Origin: Conchocele bisecta
Lineage: Eukaryota; Mollusca; Bivalvia; Lucinida; Thyasiridae
Direction of reading: 5' to 3'
DNA length: 64,000 nt
Assembly: GCA_029237695.1 (NCBI GenBank)
Contig: CM055269.1
Coordinates: forward strand, 30,910,956 to 30,974,955
Shown here: positions 55,913 to 64,000 of the stretch, in pieces
Layout of the letters: every line of letters begins with the position of its first letter
Numbering within the stretch: position 1 is the first letter of the stretch
Position numbers and translations under genes: made by a program
Notes under the pieces: generated by a model
What the model saw: only the letters and a program-made list of their open reading frames with translations
What the model was told of the DNA's origin: nothing
The model's database searches: none

Positions 55913-56507
55913 ATGAACGAATCACCGCTTCCAATTGTCAATACCACTCCATCAACACTGTGTACAATTAACGAAAGAAGTTCAGATTTTAGGTTGAATA
56001 ATATCGTCGCTATGCAGGATATTTTAGTTAGAGAATATACAAATAGAAAAAGAAACGCTAAAAAATATAAGCGCGCGGCGAATATAGCTGAAGCATCTAG
56101 TACGGTTCTGGCAAGTTTATCTGTAATGAGTGGTGCGGGAACTGCTGCAACGCTATCTACAATTGTAACGGTTCCACTTGCAGGGGTTTTGAGTGGAATT
56201 ACCGTTTTATCTGGAATACTTTGTATGGTAATTAGGTCGGGGGGTGGAAAACTCGAGAAAAAATGTAGAAAACATGATAGAATATCCATTCTCGCCAGGT
56301 CTAAGAATCGACGTTATAGTGTCCAAAGCGTTGGCCGATAAGAAAATATCAAATTTAGAGTTTGAATCCGTAGTGGAAGAAATGGGGAGATATGAAAAAT
56401 TAAAAAATGATATTAGAATCAAGGCGCGCGCCACCATGCCAAAGCTTGAGTGTACTGATTGGGATAAATTTAGGGCAAAACTTGGAGATCAAGTCGGAGG
56501 AAATTAA
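55913..56507 (+). pseudogene. Virus-like block: two-helix membrane protein (frameshifted)
   Basis: The first frame from ATG 55913 has a basic linker (NRKRNAKKYKRAAN) followed by two hydrophobic segments (STVLASLSVMSGAGTAATLS and IVTVPLAGVLSGITVLSGIL). After a shift near 56270-56310 the second frame gives the soluble tail (IVSKALADKKISNLEFESVV, then EEMGRYEKLKNDIR), ending at TAA 56505-56507. Similar uncharacterised two-helix proteins occur, from general memory, beside capsid-like genes in cnidarian and mollusc genomes. It is probably a virion or host-membrane protein, with function unknown. The gene follows the fibre gene by 21 bp. Confidence 0.5.
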
Positions 56508-56509
56508 TA

Positions 56510-57368
56510 TTTATATTAAATAATTAATTATATAATTAATTTAAAGAAAATTATAAAATTAATTATATTGGTGCAGTAAACAATTTATTAATTAATTTAG
56601 GGAAATTATTAACAATTTAAAAAGAAATTTTTTTTTTAGGTTCCACCGAGGCTCGAACCCGCGCCAGCAAAACCCTTCTGGGTCCACCCCGCTAAGCCTT
56701 CGCTTAAATTTCTTGTATTTTTTTTTATTTTTTTTTATTTTTTCGGCTTAGCGAGGTGTGTTACACTCACATCTCCTACACCCCATCATTGGACCGATGC
56801 CGCGGACCCCACCTCATCGTTACCTCCATCCGCTATAATGTGCAGAGCGGCCAGAGTGAAGTACATGTGGCGAAACTTATCTCACTGTTGAGATATTAAT
56901 GCCGGCGTCCCGACACTGATCTGTGTTTATTTCTCGTATATAAACTTAACTTTGCTGGTGAAATAAAAAAAATTGTTATTTATTATTAATTAATTATTTT
57001 ATTATATTAATTAATATGTTTTCTATATAATAGGGGGTGTTCAGCTTTAAATTATAAATATTTTTATAATTTTATTAAAATTAATTAAATAACTAAACCA
57101 TTTTGTGAACTATATAACCCTCACTAAGTGTTTATAAACTGTGTACACCACCTGTGTAAATCGATAGCCCGTTTACATTACCATCGATAAGGCTATAAAT
57201 AGCCGTGTTTGTAATATATATTACAGTGTGTTTATTTTCCATCCCGGAAGACGTAATCGTGTAAACCTCTCTATAAATGGACACTTAATATACGTGTAAG
57301 GTGGGACACCTAATTTACATTTTCATAACGCGTGTAATTGGAACATTGTCGTCTGGTTGGTGTTGTGA
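56510..57368. other. AT-rich region after the virus-like block's plus-strand genes
   Basis: It contains two AT-rich boundary motifs (56534, 56590). At 56642-56705 there is a tRNA-like remnant on the minus strand (GGCTTAGCGGGGTGGACCC and GGGTTCGAGCC boxes) that lacks clean stems. It is followed by poly-T/A stretches and a related 'GGCTTAGCGAGGTGTG' phrase at about 56743. No coding gene is seen. Confidence 0.4.
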
Positions 57369-57761
57369 TTACAACATAAATTTATAAGCGATATCGTAGA
57401 AATGTACATTCATAAACGAATCATTGGGTTTTAATAGTTTTATATAATACGCCTTAGTTTCATATCCGATACGCATTATCCGTCTTAATGTTTGTATTTG
57501 CCTCTTGTATAGTTGACATAATTGCCGGTATAATATTGTAAATGCAACGTTTTTATTGGAGTGTAATAAATTACGCTGGTATTTCATGTATTCGATATCG
57601 CCTAATGTTCTCATTTTATAGAATTTATATATAGGATTATAACCCCCGTATTCTTCGTAAACTTCTTCAACACAGCCATTAAAAACTTTCAATTCCAATT
57701 GTATTGTATTATCCATTTTCTCTAATAATATTGGTACTCGTTTTTTCTGTTCAATTTCCAA
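57369..57761 (-). CDS. Unrecognised small basic protein, tandemly duplicated
   Basis: This 130-residue frame from ATG 57761 is rich in Lys, Tyr, Arg and Ile (for example FTILYRQLCQLYKRQIQTLR, and a GDIEYMKYQRNLLHSNKNV segment). A decayed paralogue lies directly upstream (57780-58100). The AT-rich composition and position next to the virus-like block suggest it may belong to it. There is no recognised domain; helical composition only. Confidence 0.45.
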   Translation of the reverse strand: MEIEQKKRVPILLEKMDNTIQLELKVFNGCVEEVYEEYGGYNPIYKFYKMRTLGDIEYMKYQRNLLHSNKNVAFTILYRQLCQLYKRQIQTLRRIMRIGYETKAYYIKLLKPNDSFMNVHFYDIAYKFML

Positions 57762-57779
57762 TTAGAATTTTCAAATCCA

Positions 57780-58100
57780 TTACAATATGATTGTAGAAAC
57801 GCATATCCGTAAACGAATCGTTGATTTAAACGGTTTTATAAAATTCGTTTTATGATGTTCCTGTAGTTGTTCTCCGATCCTATTTAGTCGCGCTTCGTTT
57901 CACGAATTTGATCCTTGTACTGGCGACATAATTGCCGGTATAATATTGTAAATGCAACGCTTTTATCGGAGCGTAATAAATTACGCTGATATTTCATGTA
58001 TTCGATTTTGCATAGTGTTTTCAATTTATAGTAATATTTTTCACCAAAGACTTACAAAATAAAAATTCCAATTCCCATTCTATTATATTATCCATTTTGT
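57780..58100 (-). pseudogene. Decayed duplicate of the 57369-57761 ORF
   Basis: It shares the nucleotide phrases GACATAATTGCCGGTATAAT, ATTGTAAATGCAACG and GTAATAAATTACGCTG with the copy at 57510-57600, about 415 bp apart. It has several stops and a weak start. Retained similarity shows a tandem duplication of a once-coding unit. Confidence 0.5.
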
Positions 58101-59279
58101 TATAATATTTTATTATAACCTATGAAATGTATCTGTTCAATTTGGACGTGAAAAAACATGATGTATTTATGACACCAATATATTTTTTCAAAAGTCAATT
58201 ACCAATATAATTGGGACTCCCTCTTTTCAAAATTATTTTCTCCAAAAATTCATAAATTTGCTGTCGGGAGACAATTTTCCTCGTTAACCAATTTTTTATT
58301 TTTCGGGGGTGGTGGGGGTATTATAGAGGGTTATAAATGATATCACGGTAGGTGGTATCATTTTGACTCACTTACTACTACTGTTTCAGAGGAGTTGTGT
58401 CACAAACTATACAGTTATTCATTCTGTCCTTGTCCTCCACTCGTCACGAGCTGGCTCATAAGATCTACACTTTTTGCCAATACGTTTACCACTCTATAGG
58501 CCTGTGGTGTTGAAAGGGTTAAACACAAAGTCCGCGGAATGAGGTGTCTCGCCTAATAGGGCCATGAGATTATGTGATACTCATACTGTATGGAATTCAA
58601 TATTATCTAAATCGACTCGAAATTGACGCTTGTCCACAAGCGAACATGTGTATCCTCCCCGCCTACAGGCAGCCACTAAACACAAAGCGATATAACTAAT
58701 ATGTTAGAAAGGTAAGAGTTGTCATTCTTGCACGATACCTTTGGGTCATGGCAAGTGTATAATATCATAAACAAATTCAAAGAGAAATCAAGTTTTGGAT
58801 TTACAGGAAATCAAGCTGTGAAAAAACAAAGGGAGATAACTAAAAAGATAAGTGAGGCAAGAGTTGTCTATCTTGCATGCAACAGACATTCGGTCGTGGT
58901 CTATAGGCGAAGAGTATTAGGGTTGAGATCGGAAAAAAATAAAACAAAGCTGAATTTTTCAGAAAATTACTAAATATCATCAGTAATAACATATCAAAAC
59001 TCCCCATGAATCCCACTGGATATTAATCCAGGAATCAAGATGGCGTCCAAAATTTCCGCCAAAATGACAAAAATCATAACTAGTGCAAAATACACTAAAC
59101 CAATCAGGAAAAAAATGTGCCGAAACATACTAAATATAACTCACAAAGCGTAATAATCCTAATTGTGAAATGTAATACAATCAAAATGACGTCCAAGATG
59201 GCCTCCAAACATCTATTAAGGTAGTAGATCATAGATAGATACACTTGGCTTCAAAGATAATTGCTTCATAAGAGTGATG
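58101..59279. other. Non-coding stretch, nothing recognised
   Basis: A partial third copy of the 35.5/39.9-kb hairpin MITE lies near 58435-58520 (GAGCTGGCTCATAAGATCTAC and TGGTGTTGAAAGGGTTAA). The 84-residue frame at 58719-58973 has no recognisable domain. Confidence 0.4.
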
Positions 59280-59289
59280 TGATATATGA

Positions 59290-60620
59290 ATATACCATTA
59301 TGTGAATATTGTCTTGTTATTGTATACTATATGGTACATTGTGTTGCCATCTCCGCCATCTTTGCATGTACAAGCCATCGTGCATTTTCACCACTTTGTA
59401 CGTTTGACACATACATCAAATAATATGACGGTAAACCAAATACAATTTTGCACAATACATCATAGACATACATAACAACGTGTTATAAATATTATGCTAG
59501 CAAACTATACAAAAGATGAAATATCTGAGCATTTCTCCCATCAATCTCAAAATAAATTTTGATGTGTAAACTTTTTAATCTGATGCACAGACTATTGTCA
59601 ATGTACACGTTACCCATATTTAAAGCCATATTTACTCGCATACTAGATGAGTAGACACCAGGGACAATACACTCAGGTAACTGCTTACATGTCACTGGAT
59701 TTGATAGCAAATAACAGAGTACAGTAGTGGGTATATATGGTATGTGTTGTGTGGTTTGCCAGGTAAAAATGATACACTGTGCAATTTTCTGTGAATGAGG
59801 TGATTTATAATGGTGGTTCATGTTCAGGCACAAACCTGTCCGTTTATTTTTGGCATTACTTAGTAATACATTACCCTCACTACTGATCGTACGTCCGTTC
59901 GTCTGTTTATTTTGTTTTTAAGTGTTGGTCTGTCCATCTGTCTGTTCGTGTGTTTATTTTTTGGAAGTTTTTGTAAGTTTCTCAAATCACTTATAGGGGC
60001 CCTAATGCGTAGACAGACCGGATTATCTAGCTTTAGCTGCTTATCAGTTAGCCAGCAAATGCAACCCAGATATAACGTGGCTTATAGAGTAGTGACTCGT
60101 TATACTTGTAGCTGTTGATCAGTTAGTGCAGCAAATGCAGCCTGATATAACGTGGCTTATATAATAGTGACTCGCTATACTTGTACCTCTGATCAGTTAG
60201 GCCAGCATATGCTTAGCCTATAACGTGGCTTATGGAGTAGTTACTCACTATAATTTTACCTTCTGATCAGTTAGCCAGCAAATGCAGCCTGATATAATGT
60301 GGTTTAAGGAGGAGTGATTCACTATAATTGTAGTGTGGTGTAGGGGTGAAATGGATGAAAACACGAATCAAATATTTTCAAAAGTACATGTAATATGTAT
60401 GTAATGTGTTGTCATATCATTTTGTTGTGTTACTGTATACTATATGGTACATCGAGTTGCCATCTCCGCCATCTTTGTATGTACAGCCATCTGACAGTTT
60501 CATCACTTCGACCGTTTGACACATACAGCAAATAATATGACAGAAAGTATTACAATGTGGTGCAATATATTATAGACAGATACGACAACATCGTGCTATA
60601 ACTATTATGCAAGAAAGCTA
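59290..60620. repeat. Direct repeat pair of about 210 bp (59300-59510 and 60415-60620)
   Basis: Both contain TGTATACTATATGGTACAT, TTGCCATCTCCGCCATCTTTG and GTTTGACACATACA phrases in the same order, about 1.1 kb apart. This indicates a local segmental duplication with the 60036-60332 minisatellite between the copies. Confidence 0.7.
60036..60332. repeat. Minisatellite, about 80-bp unit, 4 copies
   Basis: Units run TGATCAGTTAGCCAGCAAAT, GCAGCCTGATATAACGTGGC, then TTAT...AGTAGTGACTC. Copies diverge by small indels. It has no coding content. Confidence 0.8.
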
Positions 60621-60639
60621 TACAACAGTTTAAGGTCAT

Positions 60640-61243
60640 ATAAGGCCTGGCCAACTGGTTCGATCCCGTATTCAACCTGCTGCATTTCGGGGGGAGGGGG
60701 GGGGGGGTCCCAAAATCAGAACGGAATATTTACATCGAAACAAATATATATTCAGCCCTAAAATTAGAACCCGATCTGGTTCCAGGTCCATACCAAACCA
60801 AAGCCACTTGGCCCCTTTCCCTAAATGTAATAGGAAATCAGACTTTGTATATAAGTGTGATGGAAACAACCAATAGGACATTGCACAAACTTGTATTTAT
60901 GGGTATGTCAAATTATTTGTGGTATGTGTAAAACGCCACAAGATGTATTGCATATACTAAGATGGCCAATACGTCCCAAAATCAGAACGGAATATTTACA
61001 TCGAAACAAATATACATTCAGCCCTGAAATTAGAACCCGATCTGGTTCCAGGTCCATACCAAACCAAAGCCACTTAGCCCCTTCCCCTAAATGTAATAGG
61101 AAATCAGACTTTGTATATAAGTGTGATGAAAACAACCAATAGGACGTTGCACAAACTTGTATTTATGGGTATGTCAAATTATTTGTGGTACATTGTATTT
61201 TTAAAACGCCACAATATGTATTGCATATACTAAGATGGCCAAT
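60640..61243. mobile_element. SINE-like repeat with a tandem 265-bp duplication
   Basis: 60640-60700 carries the GGTTCGATCCCGTATTCAAC head, followed by a poly-G run (60690-60705). Then the unit 'CCAAAATCAGAACGGAATAT ... AGATGGCCAATACG' occurs at 60709-60970 and again at 60978-61243. The sequence matches the 36.3- and 63.8-kb SINE-like copies. Confidence 0.65.
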
Positions 61244-61302
61244 ACGGCAACTCCATGCCCCGTATAGTATACAGTACAAACTAAAACAAATGCAAATCAC
61301 AT

Positions 61303-61730
61303 TTGAGATCATCAAAGACTCAAGCACTTGAAACTTTGCAGACATTGGTTACCCTGCGCTACCTAGCGAAGGGTGAGTTCTACACCGAGGCTGGCGACAT
61401 CCACGGTGTCTCTAGGAGTTCTGTTTCTCGGTGTATTAATGATGTTGTCTCAGCCATCAATAATCGACTGGACAATATCAGTTTTCCAACCGAGGAATAA
61501 GACCTTGCCAACTGTAAAAAAAAGCCTTTTATTGTGTGGCCAGGATTCCGAACACCCTGGACGCCGTGGATGGGACACTCAGTGTCAGTCCAATTCACTT
61601 TCCTGGTTTTCAACTTGCTGGAGTACGGCTGTTGATTTAACAGCTGTCGTCTGGTTGTCAAAGTTGGACCGGATGTTTACATTCGAAGGGCTTGATGGAT
61701 TTCCAATACTGAAGAATTCTTAAGAACTTA
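61303..61730 (+). pseudogene. PIF/Harbinger transposase remnant
   Basis: The first 65 codons match the N-terminal region of Harbinger transposases: VTLRYLAKGEFYTEAGDIHG, then VSRSSVSRCINDVVSAI and LDNISFP. After a frameshift near 61500 the segment RIPNTLDAVDGTL keeps the first catalytic aspartate (DGT). Similarity then fades. The remnant is followed at 61846-61860 by the GTTTAGTGAAACGGGCCCC terminus that also bounds the MITEs at 38.0-39.7 kb, which links those MITEs to this superfamily. Confidence 0.75.
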
Positions 61731-62228
61731 AGAAATTTCGTACGCACATGCTAGTGAAACGCACGTAAGAAGTTCGCAAGATGTTCGTACGAAAAGTATC
61801 GTAGACGTAAGAAAGTTTGTAGCGTAAGAAGTTTAGTGAAACGGGCCCCTGTTCTCCTGGATTTTCTAAATGTGATTAACTACATTATATCATATTACGT
61901 TCTACTTCATATTTTGCAGTTTTTGTTTTGTATTTCAATTTTTTATTCTCTTTGTTACATATAATACATACATGTGCATACACAATTTTACAATTTATGT
62001 GTACAAAATGATTGAAAAATTGATAGAGGTAAAAACTTTTTTTTTGTCTTAGTATAATGTGACATGTAACAACGAGTTTTTATATGATAATGTGTATGGG
62101 TGTTGTGGGTATACATGGGTGCGGGGGTTTGGGTGGTTTCTTGGTTAATGCAACAAAAAAAAAAGAGAGAACGTTTTTGGCATTACTAGTATATATATCT
62201 ATGTGTGGGTACTTTGGTATACGTTTTG
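61731..62228. other. Harbinger terminal region and non-coding sequence
   Basis: 61731-61845 has repeated GTAAGAA, TTCGTACG and AGAAGTTCG phrases of the subterminal region, ending at the GGGCCCC terminus. 61860-62228 is AT-rich with a G-rich stretch (62100-62140) and shows no feature. Confidence 0.45.
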
Positions 62229-62860
62229 TTAGTTGAAGTGAAAATCATTCCATTTTGTATTAAATTGCAACAGTTTATCTTTCATTGTCGCAATTGTCTC
62301 TTCAATTAAGATTGTTTTCTGTAGATACATGTTGAATGAGTTTAGTGTTGGCAGTGTTGAGCAACATTTACATTTGAATATAAAATATTTTGCTAGAAGG
62401 ATAATGAAATTAATCGATTTCAATAATTCATATATTTCCGACCAAAATGTTTGGATAGTTTGACATTCCCAAAACACGGCATATGTTTATTTGAATCTAC
62501 GTTCATATTACAAAATTCATACAAGTTTGATGGTTTCAAGTTACATACAAATAGGAAGGAGTTATTTGGTATTATTCTCATTAGGTATTTGTACTGGAAT
62601 GCTCTCAGTTTTGTGCTTATAGTATGTTTGATAGGTGAGATAAATATTTTCTTCCATTTAATATTTTGAATATTTAATTCATTTTCCCATTTGACAGTGT
62701 GTTTTAATATAGTTAATCGCATTGTATCGATTTGTATGTCATATAACATCTTATTGGCCATTTTATTTTTTAAAAGTTTCGAAATTAGATATTCAGGTGT
62801 GCCAGTGTCAATATTTTCTGTTTTAAGTGCATCTTTGATATTACCTATTAATGTATAGTA
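62229..62860 (-). pseudogene. LINE C-terminal fragment with zinc-binding RT tail
   Basis: On the minus strand a WENELNIQNIKWKKIFI segment, a KLRAFQYKYLMRIIPNNSFL segment and FCN...H lead, after a frameshift at about 62440-62477, into MFWECQTIQTFWSEIYELL. This is the familiar order of the RT-associated zinc-binding domain of L1/Tx1-type LINEs ('W...F..P......FQYR..H...TN..L' then 'FC....E...HLFW.C'). The catalytic RT is not present in the window, so this is a 3' truncated piece of a dead element. Confidence 0.75.
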
Positions 62861-63640
62861 CTTTAGTGTCAAACGCCAGAAGAGGTGAAAGTGGCTGATG
62901 GCTTGAACACGCAAAGATGGCCGAGTTCGCCACTCAATGTGCCGTATAGGATACAGTAACGAGGCAGTGTTCACATAATTATTTGTCATACCGCAGATAA
63001 GTTTCTCGGCTTTTGATTGGCTAGCTTGCCTGGTCATACATATTATATGACCTGCCAAGGCCGTCTGACATACAGGAATTGCGATTCCCCTCCGGCGCCT
63101 CGCGTCCAATGAAGACGCATTTTGCAAGCGTCTACCGATTGCGAATTGTATTCCTCACTAAACACAATAAAACCCCGAATTGATCAATACAAGTAACAAA
63201 TTGTACACTCAAAACCAGTCTTTATTGTTTATTTTTCCATAAATATTCTTCGCTCATCAAAATATGAGCGAAAAATTAGCCAAAATAACGAAAATTGCTT
63301 TTCAAATCTCGACACGCTTGCCTTCTTGACACAGCTATAACAAACTATGGGTTCCAAGCACGAAACCGCGGCTTAGCAATATTTTAAAATTTAAAAAACA
63401 TTTTTTTTTTTAAATAATCGGCCAGATATTTTGAAAAAAATATTTTAAAAAACATTGTTTTTCAATAATTATTGAAAATTGTGTGAAACCAAAAATAAGT
63501 GAACACATTTTTTTTTCGGCCGGATATTTTGAAAAAAATATATTTTTATGGGGCAAAAAAAATAGTTTAATATGGGGCCAAAAAGTGTCATATAATAAAA
63601 CAATTATTGTCTTTTGAGTCGGTGTACATGAGATTTACGG
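62861..63640. other. Non-coding stretch
   Basis: The open frame on the minus strand to 63127 continues upstream of the LINE fragment without recognisable RT motifs. 63380-63560 has duplicated ATTTTGAAAAAAATAT phrases. Nothing else is seen. Confidence 0.4.
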
Positions 63641-63647
63641 ACCCTCG

Positions 63648-63697
63648 AAAAGTGATGTTCACCTCCGCCTTCGGCGTCGGTGAACATCACTTTTCAG
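63648..63697. repeat. Hairpin AAAAGTGATGTTCACC / GGTGAACATCACTTTT
   Basis: Sixteen-base exactly complementary arms surround TCCGCCTTCGGCGTC, itself a short palindrome. It is a foldback repeat of unknown family. Confidence 0.7.
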
Positions 63698-63788
63698 GAA
63701 GAAAAAAATGTGTTCATCTGCATTAAAGTCTACATCTTGTTGGTGTTCCTGAATTATTGGCACAATCACACTCGATTTTTGGTCAAAG

Positions 63789-63995
63789 GTACATACACTA
63801 TGTCTTTGGTGTGGTATGGACCTGGCACCAGGTCAGGTTATTCTAATTTCAGGGCTGAATATATTTGTTCTCGATGTAAATATTCTGTTCTGATTTTGGG
63901 ATTTTCCCCCCAATGCAGCAGGTTAAAATGGGATCGAACCCGTTTGCCCGGCCTTACATGACCTTAGCTGTTGATAGGCCGTTAAACACTAATAA
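63789..63995 (-). mobile_element. SINE-like repeat, copy at window end
   Basis: On the minus strand the head TAGTGTTTAACGGCCTATCA, GGGTTCGATCCC and the body match the 36.3- and 60.6-kb copies. The window ends just after its head. Confidence 0.55.
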
Positions 63996-64000
63996 ACAAA

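Noticed and set aside
56642..56705. tRNA gene on the minus strand
   Set aside because: A-box and B-box-like phrases are present, but acceptor and T stems do not pair properly; at most a remnant.
59492..59833. 113-residue minus-strand ORF
   Set aside because: No recognisable motif, and it overlaps a duplicated non-coding segment.

Overview
The window looks like a scaffold from a draft animal genome, most likely a mollusc and probably a bivalve. I see no bacterial operons, no ribosome-binding-site patterns and no confident host gene. Nearly everything is mobile DNA in various stages of decay: LINEs, LTR fragments, Helentron/'pearl'-like tandem-core elements that begin AGCTCACCTGAGC, foldback MITEs, SINE-like repeats, and a block of virus-like genes. 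The mollusc assignment is inference from these repeat families. A 500-N assembly gap lies at 40337-40836.

Region by region. 1-5.4 kb: the end of an unrecognised ORF, small hairpin repeats, and a dispersed repeat present twice, one copy split by a 1.1-kb pogo-like MITE. 5.6-9.0 kb: a decayed CR1/L2-type LINE on the minus strand with a 2A-like peptide, a PHD-like finger, endonuclease and reverse transcriptase. 12.2-13.3 kb: a second copy of the MITE, inverted. 13.9-14.7 kb: the N-terminal part of a transposon protein made of 15-residue repeats. 14.7-33.0 kb: a nested pile-up. A second LINE on the minus strand (ORF1, SGNH hydrolase, endonuclease) is interrupted by an LTR-bounded element whose end was amplified as roughly 880-bp tandem units, and by a Helentron-like element. 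The latter was tandemly amplified about five times as roughly 2.2-kb units, each carrying 204 bp of the LINE. 33-40.3 kb: many foldback MITEs, several with long perfect palindromes.

40.8-58.1 kb is the most interesting part: a cluster of virus-like genes. On the minus strand are a small membrane protein, an A32-like packaging ATPase, a putative double-jelly-roll major capsid protein and a further conserved structural-type gene. On the plus strand are a coiled-coil/membrane protein, a short candidate minor capsid protein, a fibre-like repeat protein and a two-helix membrane protein. The module resembles Polinton-like or adintovirus-like endogenous elements. No DNA polymerase, integrase or protease is visible, so this is a capsid module or a degraded remnant. 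Most genes carry stops or frameshifts. One is split by a complete 5.3-kb DNA transposon (46393-51714, ATAT target duplication) that encodes a DUF7869-like protein with its own N-terminal 18-residue repeats. An AT-rich motif (TTAATTTTAAGAAAA-like) recurs at the edges of these genes and may be a shared control element.

58.1-64 kb: local tandem duplications, SINE-like copies, a PIF/Harbinger transposase remnant whose terminal repeat matches MITEs at 38-39.7 kb, and the C-terminal end of another LINE.
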